Shown piece by piece: positions 9,181-18,138 of a stretch of DNA of 43,084 nucleotides (its first letter is position 1; each line of letters starts with the position of its first letter). A model generated the notes under the pieces. That model did not search any database and was not told where the DNA came from. It saw only the letters and a program-made list of their open reading frames with translations. Both the position numbers and the translations under genes were made by a program. Source of the stretch: Aquincola sp. (lineage in GTDB: Bacteria; Pseudomonadota; Gammaproteobacteria; Burkholderiales; Burkholderiaceae_C); contig JALHQP010000018.1 in assembly GCA_022841885.1 (NCBI GenBank), positions 1 to 43,084 of the forward strand. Direction: 5' to 3'.

Positions 9181-9528
9181 TCAGCCCTTGGCCCACGGGC
9201 GCGGACCGCCCATGAGGTGAACATGGAGGTGCATGACCTCCTGACTGCCATCGTGCCCGGTATTGATGACATGTCGGAATCCGTTGCTGACGCCGAGTTC
9301 GCGCATCAGGCGCGGCGACAGCGCCATCATGCGCCCCAGCAACCCGGCGTGTTCGGGGCCGACGTCGGCCATCGACACGATATGGGCCTTGGGCACCATC
9401 AGCACATGCACCGGCGCCCAGGGGTGGATGTCGTGGAAGACGACCATCTCGTCGTCTTCGTACGCCTTCTTCGCCGGAATCTGGCCGGCGGCGATCTTGC
9501 AGAAGATGCAGTTCGGGTCCGTGCTCAT
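9181..9528 (-). CDS. hinT: HIT family nucleotide-binding protein (HinT-like)
   Basis: This 115-residue histidine-triad protein has the catalytic HxHxHxx block as HLHVHLMGG near the C terminus and the zinc-type CIFCKIAAGQIPAKKAYEDD start typical of Hint/PKCI proteins. Family members hydrolyse purine nucleoside phosphoramidates. The gene sits between the his genes and tatABC, a conserved Burkholderiales order. It lies only four bases from the preceding membrane-protein gene. Confidence 0.95.
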   Translation of the reverse strand: MSTDPNCIFCKIAAGQIPAKKAYEDDEMVVFHDIHPWAPVHVLMVPKAHIVSMADVGPEHAGLLGRMMALSPRLMRELGVSNGFRHVINTGHDGSQEVMHLHVHLMGGPRPWAKG

Positions 9529-9532
9529 GGCG

Positions 9533-9880
9533 TCAGGCCGGATGGACGGGCTGGTTGTCGTTCCACTTCAGCCAGCCCTTGACGACGCGGTAGATCGCCC
9601 AGACCCAGGCCACGAACAGGACGATGAACCCCAGGCCGAGCGCGAAGATGAGAATGAAGCCGAGCACCGACCACAGCAGGCCCCACCAGAAGGTGCGGAT
9701 CTGCCAGTCGAAGTGGCTCTCGTAGACCGTGCCCGCCGCGTCCTCCTTCTTCACGTAGTTGATCACCACGCCGACGATGGCCGTGATGCCCATGAAGAAA
9801 CTCAGTGCCTGCAGGATGTAGACCACGAGCGTGATCTGCTTCAGGCCCGCCAGCTGTTCCGCGCTTCTCTCGCCGTTCAT
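9533..9880 (-). CDS. Small DUF4870-like membrane protein
   Basis: A 115-residue protein with three hydrophobic segments (about residues 17-43, 68-86 and 86-100) and an AGTVYESHFDWQIRTFWWGLLW segment. That last stretch, a Y-x-S-H-F-x-x-Q-x-R-T-F-W core before a membrane helix, is seen in DUF4870-type proteins. The function is unknown. A good GGAGGG ribosome site lies about 8 bases upstream. Its ATG shares one base with the hisE stop (TGATG), so it is translated with the his genes, although nothing ties it to histidine synthesis. Confidence 0.8.
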   Translation of the reverse strand: MNGERSAEQLAGLKQITLVVYILQALSFFMGITAIVGVVINYVKKEDAAGTVYESHFDWQIRTFWWGLLWSVLGFILIFALGLGFIVLFVAWVWAIYRVVKGWLKWNDNQPVHPA

Positions 9881-10230
9881 CACCCACCCTCCTGTTCCCG
9901 TTGGTTGGCCTTGCGCAGCGCGAACTCCTCGAGGCCGGACTGCCCCTCGCGGCGCTCGAGCTCGGCCAGCACGTCCGCCGGCTTGAGGCCGAATTGCGCC
10001 AGCGCGATCATCGAATGGAACCACAGGTCGGCCACCTCGGCCGTGAGCCGGGCGGCGTCACCGTCCTTGGCCGCCATCACGACCTCGGTGGCTTCCTCGC
10101 CGACCTTCTTCAGGATCGCGTCCAGCCCCTTGGCCGCCAGGCGCGCGACATAACTCTTGTCCGGATCGCCGGCGCGGCGCGCCTCGATCACGGCCGCCAG
10201 GCGCGCCAGCGTGTCGTTGCCGCCGCTCAT
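9880..10230 (-). CDS. hisE: Phosphoribosyl-ATP pyrophosphatase
   Basis: This 116-residue enzyme carries out the second step of histidine synthesis, hydrolysing phosphoribosyl-ATP to phosphoribosyl-AMP. The MazG-like helical core is visible with [18 protein letters not shown] and [15 protein letters not shown], which contain the Mg-binding Glu residues. Its ATG overlaps hisI by four bases, and the two enzymes act in sequence (HisE first, HisI second). In enteric bacteria they are fused; here they are separate. Confidence 0.95.
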   Translation of the reverse strand: MSGGNDTLARLAAVIEARRAGDPDKSYVARLAAKGLDAILKKVGEEATEVVMAAKDGDAARLTAEVADLWFHSMIALAQFGLKPADVLAELERREGQSGLEEFALRKANQREQEGG

Positions 10231-10622
10231 CGGTAGATCGCCTCCGGGTCCTTCAGCACCGGTTCCACCGCCTTCCACTGCCCGCCGTCGAGCTGCTGGT
10301 AGAAGCAGGAGTGGCGGCCGGTATGGCAGGCGATGCCCGGCTCGTGGCCGAGCTGCGTCACCTTCAGCAGCACCACGTCGTTGTCGCAATCGAGCCGGAT
10401 GTCGTGCACCTGCTGCACATGGCCGCTCTCCTCGCCCTTGAACCAGAGCTTCGCGCGCGAGCGGCTCCAGTACACGGCGCGCCCGCTCTCGGCGGTACGC
10501 GCCAGCGCCTCGCGGTTCATGAAGGCGAACATCAGCACGTGATTGCTGCCCTGCTCCTGGGCGATCACCGGCACGAGACCGTCGCGGTCCCACTTCACGG
10601 CGTCGAGCCAGGCGGTGTCCAT
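10227..10622 (-). CDS. hisI: Phosphoribosyl-AMP cyclohydrolase
   Basis: The 131-residue zinc enzyme opens the purine ring of phosphoribosyl-AMP in histidine synthesis. Visible family blocks are [30 protein letters not shown], the zinc/Mg cluster [14 protein letters not shown] and [13 protein letters not shown]. The length matches HisI of betaproteobacteria. The upstream co-directional neighbour is mutT, not hisF, so the usual hisHAF-hisIE continuity is broken at this point. Only ten bases separate it from the mutT stop. Confidence 0.96.
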   Translation of the reverse strand: MDTAWLDAVKWDRDGLVPVIAQEQGSNHVLMFAFMNREALARTAESGRAVYWSRSRAKLWFKGEESGHVQQVHDIRLDCDNDVVLLKVTQLGHEPGIACHTGRHSCFYQQLDGGQWKAVEPVLKDPEAIYR

Positions 10623-10632
10623 GCCCGGCAGT

Positions 10633-11055
10633 TTAGTGGGTGGCTCCCTGGAAGCCGCGCTCTTCGGCGAACCACCTCAACACTGGCAAGGTACCGGGTA
10701 GCAACGGCGTCACCGTGGCGGGCAGGTCCTGCCAGGCCATCTGCTGGCGCTCGCGCATCTCGAAGGCCCCGGTCCATTGGAAGACCTTGCAGAAGTGCAG
10801 TCGCACCAGCGCGTGCGGGTAGTCGTGCATCGTCACCTGCCAGGGCTCGGCGTGGCCGATCGTGATGCCCAGTTCCTCGTGCAGCTCACGCCGCAGCGCG
10901 GCCTCGATGCTCTCGCCCGGCTCGACCTTGCCGCCCGGGAACTCCCAGTGGCCCGCGTACACCTTGCCTTGCGGGCGCGAGGTCAGCAGGAAGCGACCAT
11001 CGGGGGCGATGAGGACGCCGACCGCCACGTCGACCGGCTGGCGCTCGCCGCTCAT
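10633..11055 (-). CDS. mutT: MutT-like NUDIX hydrolase (8-oxo-dGTP diphosphatase)
   Basis: A 140-residue protein with a complete Nudix box (G-x5-E-x7-R-E-U-x-E-E-x-G-U) at residues 42-64, reading GKVEPGE, then RELHEELGI. The stretch [18 protein letters not shown] before it is typical of true MutT, which removes 8-oxo-dGTP from the nucleotide pool. The ATG overlaps the stop of the DUF815 ATPase gene by four bases. Assignment to MutT rather than another Nudix enzyme is likely but not proven. Confidence 0.9.
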   Translation of the reverse strand: MSGERQPVDVAVGVLIAPDGRFLLTSRPQGKVYAGHWEFPGGKVEPGESIEAALRRELHEELGITIGHAEPWQVTMHDYPHALVRLHFCKVFQWTGAFEMRERQQMAWQDLPATVTPLLPGTLPVLRWFAEERGFQGATH

Positions 11056-11936
11056 TCGAGCCGGCGTCCGCACCAGTCGCGCGCGAACTGGTAGGCCACC
11101 CGCCCCGAGCGCGAGCCGCGCTCGAGCGCCCACACCAGCGCCTCCTTGCGCGCGGCCTGGATGCGGCCCGCATCGGCCTCGCCCAGGTTGCGCAGCCATT
11201 GCTCGACGATGACCAGGTACTCGGCCTGCGTGAACGGATAGAACGACAGCCACAGCCCGAAGCGCTCGGACAGCGAGATCTTCTCCTCCACCACCTCGCC
11301 GGGATGGACCTCGCCGTCCTCGGTGTGGGTGTAGGTCAGGTTCTCCTTCATGTACTCGGGCAGCAGGTGGCGCCGGTTGCTGGTGGCGTAGATCAGCACG
11401 TTCTCGCTGGCCTGTGCCACCGAACCGTCGAGCACCGACTTCAGGGCCTTGTAGCCCGGCTCGCCCTCGTCGAACGAGAGGTCGTCGCAGAAGATCACGA
11501 AACGCTCGGGGCGCCCGGCGATGCGCTCGACGATATCGGTCAGGTCCACCAGGTCGGCCTTGTCGACCTCGATCAGACGCAGGCCCTGCGCCGCGAATTC
11601 GTTCAGGGACGCCTTGATCAGCGAACTCTTGCCGGTGCCGCGCGCCCCGGTCAGCAGCACGTTGTTGGCCGGCCGGCCGGCGACGAACTGGCGCGTATTG
11701 GCCACCAGCCGTTCCTTCTGCGGCTCGACCTCCTTCAGCTCCGGCAGGCGGATCGTGGCCACATGCTTCACCGGCTCGATCGCGCCGACCGCCTGGCCGC
11801 GCTTGCGGTAGCGGAAGGCGGTCGATGCGCTCCAGTCGGTCGCCGCCGGCGGGTGCGGCAGCACGGTTTCCAGGCGGGCCAGCAGGGCGTCGGCGCGCGC
11901 CAGCACGGTGTCGAGGGTGGGCTTGGCTTGGGTCAT
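11052..11936 (-). CDS. DUF815 family AAA-type ATPase
   Basis: This 294-residue protein has a Walker A motif, GARGTGKSS, at residues 97-105, a Walker B-like segment FVIFCDDLSFDEGE near 145-158, and the YATSNRRHLLPEYM sensor region. These features, the order and the DNLSF-like DDLSF block are those of DUF815 proteins, whose cellular role is unknown. It overlaps pdeM and mutT by four bases each, forming a pdeM-DUF815-mutT unit. Confidence 0.88.
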   Translation of the reverse strand: MTQAKPTLDTVLARADALLARLETVLPHPPAATDWSASTAFRYRKRGQAVGAIEPVKHVATIRLPELKEVEPQKERLVANTRQFVAGRPANNVLLTGARGTGKSSLIKASLNEFAAQGLRLIEVDKADLVDLTDIVERIAGRPERFVIFCDDLSFDEGEPGYKALKSVLDGSVAQASENVLIYATSNRRHLLPEYMKENLTYTHTEDGEVHPGEVVEEKISLSERFGLWLSFYPFTQAEYLVIVEQWLRNLGEADAGRIQAARKEALVWALERGSRSGRVAYQFARDWCGRRLE

Positions 11937-12586
11937 GGCAGTGGATGCACCGCATTGTCGGCGACGACGAAGACCCGGTCGCCCGCCGCGCGTCGGATCG
12001 GGTGCATGCCGGTGAAGGTGCCAAAGGCGGGCAGCACGCCGGCGCGCGAACCGATGTGGAAACAGGGCAGGCGCAAGCGGTCGATACCCTGCCCGATCGT
12101 GATGCAGGGATGCTCGTGGCCGCCGAGCACATAGGCCCCCTCGCGCGGCTCGGGGTGATGGCACAGCGCCAGGCCGGGCGCGGCCGGCAGGACGAAGGGC
12201 TCGTCGACGCAGTGCACGCCCCAGGCGGGCGGCGGGTCGCCGGCGCGGTCGTCGTGGTTGCCACGCACCAGCACCAGTTCGAGTTCGGGACGCAGTTCGC
12301 GCCAGGCGGCGAAGGCCGCCAGCGTTTCCCGCGCGTGGGCATGGCGCGAATGCAGCAAGTCGCCGAGAAAGACGATGCGCCGCGCGGCGTGCGTGGCCAG
12401 CAGCGCGTCCAGCGCGTCCAGCGTGCCGCCGGTGGTCGCCTCGGGCACCGGCACGCCCAGGCGGCGGAAGCTCACGGCCTTGCCGAAGTGCGCGTCGGCC
12501 ACCAGCAGCGTGCGTTCGGCCGGCCACCAGGCCGCCTTGCCGGGCAACAACTCGAGTTCGGCACCGCCGACCCGCACGCGGCTCAC
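11933..12586 (-). CDS. pdeM: PdeM-like metallophosphoesterase (ligase-associated DNA repair family)
   Basis: The 217-residue protein carries all calcineurin-like metal motifs: DAHFGK (31-36), GDLLHSR (75-81), GNHD (109-112) and GHEHP further on. The opening, with VADAHFGKAVSFRRLGVPVP, matches the family annotated as ligase-associated DNA damage response endonuclease PdeM. In many genomes that family is next to an ATP-dependent ligase and an Lhr-type helicase, but neither is seen here. The in vivo substrate is therefore uncertain. A 16-base gap separates it from slmA. Confidence 0.85.
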   Translation of the reverse strand: MSRVRVGGAELELLPGKAAWWPAERTLLVADAHFGKAVSFRRLGVPVPEATTGGTLDALDALLATHAARRIVFLGDLLHSRHAHARETLAAFAAWRELRPELELVLVRGNHDDRAGDPPPAWGVHCVDEPFVLPAAPGLALCHHPEPREGAYVLGGHEHPCITIGQGIDRLRLPCFHIGSRAGVLPAFGTFTGMHPIRRAAGDRVFVVADNAVHPLP

Positions 12587-12602
12587 GACAGCGTCCGACG
12601 CC

Positions 12603-13274
12603 TCAGACGAACAGGCGCAGCCCCGCTTCGAGATGCTCGGTCGGGCTGCGCTTGAAGCCCGAGCGCGCGTAGCGCTGCAGGCGGCCGATCGCGAACGCGG
12701 TCAGCGCCGAGGCCTGGGCATTGCCATCGACCGTGGGTTGCGCCGAGCCGCCGGCGTCGGCGGCGGCGCGCAGGCTCTGGCGCAGCTGCGATTCGACGCG
12801 GTCGAAGAACTGGTTCATGCGCGCGATCAGGCGCTCGTGCTCGAACACCAGCGCGTCGCCGACCATCACGCGCACCATGCCCGGGTTCTTCTCGCCGAAA
12901 CCGAGGACCACGCTGACGATCTTGCCCGCCTGCTGCGCGCCCGAGGGCTCGCGCTCGACGATCTGGTTGACCAGCGTAAACACGCTCGACTCGATGAACT
13001 CGATCAGGCCCTCGAACATCTGGGCCTTGCTCGCGAAGTGGCGGTACAGCGCCGCTTCGCTGACCGACAGCCGCGCGGCCAGCGCCGCGGTGGTGATGCG
13101 TTCGGCCCCCGGCTGTTCGAGCATCTGCGCCAGGGTCTGCAGGATCTGCACCCGGCGCTCGCCCGGCTTGGGGCGCTTGCGCACGCGCTCGGGCTTGGCG
13201 GACGACGGCGCGGCAATCGCCTCCTCGGCGTCCGCCTCGTCGGGCTCTTGGTGCTCTTGCGGCAGGTCGGACAT
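12603..13274 (-). CDS. slmA: TetR-family nucleoid occlusion factor SlmA
   Basis: A 223-residue TetR-type protein. The helix-turn-helix is visible as ITTAALAARLSVSEAALYRHF, followed by ASKAQMFEGLIEFIE, a signature of SlmA. SlmA binds chromosomal sites and inhibits FtsZ ring assembly over the nucleoid. Compared with the enteric protein (about 198 residues), this one has an extra N-terminal tail of about 40 residues, first acidic and then Arg/Lys/Pro-rich. The ATG shares one base with the HAD gene stop (TGATG). The argB-HAD-slmA order is common in Burkholderiales. Confidence 0.85.
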   Translation of the reverse strand: MSDLPQEHQEPDEADAEEAIAAPSSAKPERVRKRPKPGERRVQILQTLAQMLEQPGAERITTAALAARLSVSEAALYRHFASKAQMFEGLIEFIESSVFTLVNQIVEREPSGAQQAGKIVSVVLGFGEKNPGMVRVMVGDALVFEHERLIARMNQFFDRVESQLRQSLRAAADAGGSAQPTVDGNAQASALTAFAIGRLQRYARSGFKRSPTEHLEAGLRLFV

Positions 13275-13990
13275 CACGGCAGGCGTTTCGCTCTCAGTTC
13301 CCTCAGCGAAACGATTCTGGCACATACATACGTGGGCCTCCGGTGCAGGTAAACACCAACTTTCCGCGGCGCCGCGAGGTGTTTCGCACCCTCGCGATGG
13401 GCCAGGCGCACCCAGCGCTGCATCCACACCGTCGCCATGCCGATGCTGTGCGCCGCTTTCTGGTGCTGCAGCGTGTCTTCCACAAGCACGCAGCGCGAGG
13501 GCGGCACCTTCAGCCGCGCCGCCACCCAGCGCAGCATGCGCGTATCGGGCTTGGGCCGCAGGTGCTTGAACATCACCATGTCCTCGATCGACAGCACGCC
13601 GTCGAACATCATCCCGATGCCGAGCGAGCCGAGCACGCGCTGCGCATAGGCCTGTGGTGCATTGGTCAGCACGAACTTGCGGCCCGGCAGGCGCGCGATC
13701 GCGTCGAAGTCGTGCGGGTGCCCATGCACCCGGCCCTCCAGGCCGGGCAGCAAGTGCGTCTGGTGCAGAAAGTGCGCCGCCTTGATGCCGTGGTGGCGCA
13801 CCAACCCGAGCAGCGTGGCGCCATAGCGCAGCAGGTAGGTCAGGCGCAGCGCATGGGCTTCCTCGCGGCTGACGCCCAGTTCCTCGACGATGTAGGCCGA
13901 CATGCTCTCGTCGATGCCGCGAAACGACGCCACCGACGCGTTGTGCAGCGTGTTGTCGAGGTCGAAGAGCCAGACGCGGCTTTTTGTCAT
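13274..13990 (-). CDS. HAD-family pyrimidine 5'-nucleotidase
   Basis: This 238-residue HAD hydrolase has motif I FDLDNTLH (Asp10, Asp12), motif II in FVLTNAPQAYAQRVL, and the motif III/IV region KPDTRMLRW...CVLVEDTLQHQKAA. The DLDNTL start and cap layout match the Sdt1-like pyrimidine 5'-nucleotidases, which dephosphorylate UMP/CMP-type nucleotides. The ATG at 13990 has no Shine-Dalgarno sequence. The nine bases upstream run straight into the arm of a palindromic repeat, so its translation signal may have been altered. It is followed by slmA. Confidence 0.85.
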   Translation of the reverse strand: MTKSRVWLFDLDNTLHNASVASFRGIDESMSAYIVEELGVSREEAHALRLTYLLRYGATLLGLVRHHGIKAAHFLHQTHLLPGLEGRVHGHPHDFDAIARLPGRKFVLTNAPQAYAQRVLGSLGIGMMFDGVLSIEDMVMFKHLRPKPDTRMLRWVAARLKVPPSRCVLVEDTLQHQKAAHSIGMATVWMQRWVRLAHREGAKHLAAPRKVGVYLHRRPTYVCARIVSLRELRAKRLP

Positions 13991-13999
13991 GGGCTTGGC

Positions 14000-14236
14000 A
14001 AAGGCGTGGTGGGGCTGCGGCTGGGGTGCGACCTCGGCGGGTGGCGCGAAGCGCCACCTTCCCTGCGGTGCTCAGGCTTCTGGCCCGCGGTCGAACTCGC
14101 TTCGTTCGCTTCGCTCACTGCGCTCGAACGACGCCCGCGAGTCAGTTTACGAAGCGCGTGCTGCGCACGCGCGGCCAGAAGCCCTGCGCTCCTCGGCGCC
14201 TCCCACGCACCCCAGCCGCAGCCCCACCACGCCTTT
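14000..14236. repeat. Palindromic repeat unit 1 (31-bp perfect terminal arms, two inner hairpins)
   Basis: The left arm 14000-14030 and right arm 14206-14236 are perfect reverse complements over 31 bases. Reading left to right, the unit contains a hairpin (GGTGGCGC 14040-14047, loop GAA, GCGCCACC 14051-14058) and then a CTGCGGTGCTC block. Next comes a TTCG/TCGC-rich core (14096-14126), then GCGAGTCAGTTTACGAAG (about 14137-14154). Overlapping its end is a second hairpin (GCGCGTGC 14154-14161, loop TGC, GCACGCGC 14165-14172). The same skeleton occurs inverted at 14280-14527 and again at 42929-43084. No protein-like frame is credible here. Confidence 0.88.
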
Positions 14237-14279
14237 GCGGACACGCACGCTGTTCTCTTCGAACACCACGAGCGGTGCT

Positions 14280-14527
14280 TCGCGTTGCGGTGGGCGGTGC
14301 CCGGGGTGGGCGACCTGTGGGGCGGCGAGGAGCACAGGGTTCGGGGTCGGCGCGCGTACCCGCGCGCTTCGTGAACTGACTCGTCGCGGCTGTCCGAGCG
14401 CAGCGAACGAAGTGAGCGAAGCGAGTTCGGCGACGCGACCCCGAACCCGAGCACCGGAGCGAAGTCGGCCTGCAAGGCCGACCGCCCCAGGGGGAGCCCA
14501 CCCCGGGCACCGCCCACCGCAACGCGA
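14280..14527. repeat. Palindromic repeat unit 2, inverted relative to unit 1
   Basis: The arms 14280-14310 and 14497-14527 are perfect reverse complements over 31 bases, with a sequence related to but different from the arms of unit 1. On the minus strand the unit has the same parts in the same order. There is a hairpin (14464-14471 with 14475-14482, loop three bases), then a CCGGTGCTCGGG block, a TTCG/CTCAC core and GAGTCAGTTCACGAAG. Last is a second hairpin (14350-14356 with 14361-14367). It ends 20 bases before the argB stop. The 43 bases between units 1 and 2 (14237-14279) show no clear structure. Confidence 0.87.
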
Positions 14528-14547
14528 CGCGCAATCACAAAAGAACC

Positions 14548-16217
<1,670 letters not shown>

Positions 16218-16352
16218 GGAGCTAAGGGCCCCTTTCGTGCACGCGCGGCCATGCGCCGCGTGACACGGTCGCAGGCCTGAAAGTTTCCTCCGATGCCGTC
16301 GACTGTCCGCTAGACGCGGGCAACGCCTTCGATGTGTCCATGCGAGGACTTG

Positions 16353-16679
16353 ATGATTCCACCGACCTTCCTTGGGCTTGCAGCCCTGGCCGCGGGACTT
16401 GCGGCTGGCACTGCGGCCCATGCCCAGGGCGCGCCGGCACCCAGCCGGCCCGACCCGCTGAACCCGGGCGCCGCCGTGCCCGCCGCGACCCACACCAGCG
16501 CGCTGGCGCGCTACCGCAGCGCCGCTGAGGTCAAGGTCGGCTCCTGGCGCGACGCCAACGATGCGGTGACCCGCATCGGCGGCTGGCGCGTCTACGCCCG
16601 CGAGGCCGCGCAACCCGACGCCGCTCCGGCGCCCGCACCGGCGGCATCGCCACCGCCTGGCGGCTCGGTCCGGCCATGA
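16353..16679 (+). CDS. Small secreted protein of unknown function in the copper island
   Basis: This 108-residue protein has a clear signal peptide (residues 1-24, ending AAHAQ) and a short mature region. The core TSALARYRSAAEVKVGSWRDAND...GGWRVYAREA looks structured, and Pro/Ala-rich tails lie on both sides. It has no Cys, and only one His in the mature part, so it is not an obvious metal binder. The start at 16353 has a GAGG site eight bases upstream; an in-frame ATG at 16332 would disrupt the signal peptide. The stop overlaps the OMF lipoprotein gene by four bases, so the two probably work together. I do not recognise a named family. Confidence 0.75.
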   Translation: MIPPTFLGLAALAAGLAAGTAAHAQGAPAPSRPDPLNPGAAVPAATHTSALARYRSAAEVKVGSWRDANDAVTRIGGWRVYAREAAQPDAAPAPAPAASPPPGGSVRP

Positions 16680-18121
16680 GGGCGCACACCATGGCCCTCG
16701 GCAAGGCCATACCCCATCGGCGAGGCCTGCGCCTTCTGATCGGCGCGGGATCGGCCGTGCTGCTGGCCGGTTGCGCCTCGTTCAGCGCCAACGGTGGCTT
16801 CTCGGCCGTCGAGCAGACGACCCGGGAGCGAATCGGCAAGGACGTGCGCTGGGTGCGCTCCGAGGGCGACCAGGCGGCCATCGATCGGCGCGTGAGCGAA
16901 CTGCTGGCCAAGCCGCTGTCGGTGGACGACGCGGTCCAGCTCGCGCTGCTCAACAACCGCGGGCTGCAGGCTTCGTTCCACGAACTCGGCATCTCGGAGG
17001 CCGACCTGGTGCAGGCCGGCCGCCTGCCGAACCCGGGTTTCAGCTTCGGACGGACGACCCAGGGCGACGAGATCGAACTCGAACGCGGGCTGCACCTGAA
17101 CCTGGCGCGCCTGCTGGCGCTGCCGCTGATGCGGCAGGTCGAGTCGCGCCGTTTCGCCCAGGCCCAAGGCATGGCGGCGCTCGGCGTGCTGTCGCTCGCG
17201 GCCGAGACGCGCAAGGCCTGGGTCCAGGCCGTCGCGGCGCAGGAGTCGGCGCGCTACAGCGCGCAGGTGATGCAAGCCGCCGAGGCCAGTGCCGAGCTGG
17301 CGCGGCGCATGGCCCAGGTCGGCAACTTCAACAAGCTCCAGCAGGCACGCGAGCAGTCGTTCTACGCCGATGCGGCGCTCAACCTCGCGAAAGCGCAGCA
17401 AGCGCAACTGTCCGCGCGCGAGCGGCTGACGCGGCTGCTCGGCCTGTGGGGCGCGCAGGCGGCCTACCGCCTGCCGGAGCGCCTGCCCGACCTGCCGCCC
17501 GGCCCGAAGGACCTGCCGGACATCGAGCGCCTGGCCCTGTCGCAGCGGCTCGACGTGCAAGGGGCCCGGCTGTTCACCGAGCAGACGGCGCGCAACCTCG
17601 GGCTCACGCGCACGACACGCTTCGTCAACGTGCTCGAGCTCGGGCTGGTGCGCAACAGCTCGAACGAGGAACCGACGCAAAAGGGCTGGGAGATCGGCTT
17701 CGAGATCCCGCTCTTCGACTGGGGTGGCGCGCGCGTGGCCAAGGCCGAAGCGATCTACATGCAGGCCGTGCACCGCGCAGCGGAAACCGCGATCAATGCG
17801 CGTTCCGAAGTGCGCGAGGCGTACGGCGCCTACCGCTCGGCGTGGGACATCGCCAAGCACCACCGCGACGAGATCGTGCCGCTCAGGCAGCGCATCGCCG
17901 AGGAGAACCTGCTGCGCTACAACGGCATGCTGATCGGCGTGTTCGAGCTGCTCGCCGATGCGCGCTCGCAGATCGCCAGCGTCAACGCGGCGCTCGACGC
18001 GCAGCGCGACTTCTGGCTCGCGCAGGCCGACCTCGACATGGCCCTGGTGGGCAAGCCGAGCCTGGCCGCCGCCTCTGCCGTCACCGCCACGTCCGCCGAG
18101 TCCGGCGGTGGCGGCCACTGA
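16676..18121 (+). CDS. TolC-family outer membrane lipoprotein
   Basis: The 481-residue protein has a lipoprotein signal ending LLAGC (Cys near residue 33) and two TolC-type halves. In each half long coiled-coil helices surround an outer-membrane strand region; PNPGFSFGRTTQGDE and GWEIGFEIPLFDWGGARVAKAE mark the two strand segments. Such proteins form the outer-membrane channel of tripartite efflux pumps. Here it is coupled to a multicopper oxidase rather than to RND genes, an arrangement seen in Burkholderiales copper loci. A separate TolC-like gene (21444) precedes cusBA, so this channel may serve another partner. The first ATG overlaps the previous stop; an in-frame ATG at codon 6 is also possible. 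Confidence 0.88.
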   Translation: MRAHTMALGKAIPHRRGLRLLIGAGSAVLLAGCASFSANGGFSAVEQTTRERIGKDVRWVRSEGDQAAIDRRVSELLAKPLSVDDAVQLALLNNRGLQASFHELGISEADLVQAGRLPNPGFSFGRTTQGDEIELERGLHLNLARLLALPLMRQVESRRFAQAQGMAALGVLSLAAETRKAWVQAVAAQESARYSAQVMQAAEASAELARRMAQVGNFNKLQQAREQSFYADAALNLAKAQQAQLSARERLTRLLGLWGAQAAYRLPERLPDLPPGPKDLPDIERLALSQRLDVQGARLFTEQTARNLGLTRTTRFVNVLELGLVRNSSNEEPTQKGWEIGFEIPLFDWGGARVAKAEAIYMQAVHRAAETAINARSEVREAYGAYRSAWDIAKHHRDEIVPLRQRIAEENLLRYNGMLIGVFELLADARSQIASVNAALDAQRDFWLAQADLDMALVGKPSLAAASAVTATSAESGGGGH

Positions 18122-18138
18122 ACCCCGAGGATCACACG

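Noticed and set aside
14000-14527. CRISPR array or integron
   Set aside because: There are only two units, palindromic and inverted rather than direct repeats with spacers, and no cas or integrase gene is nearby.
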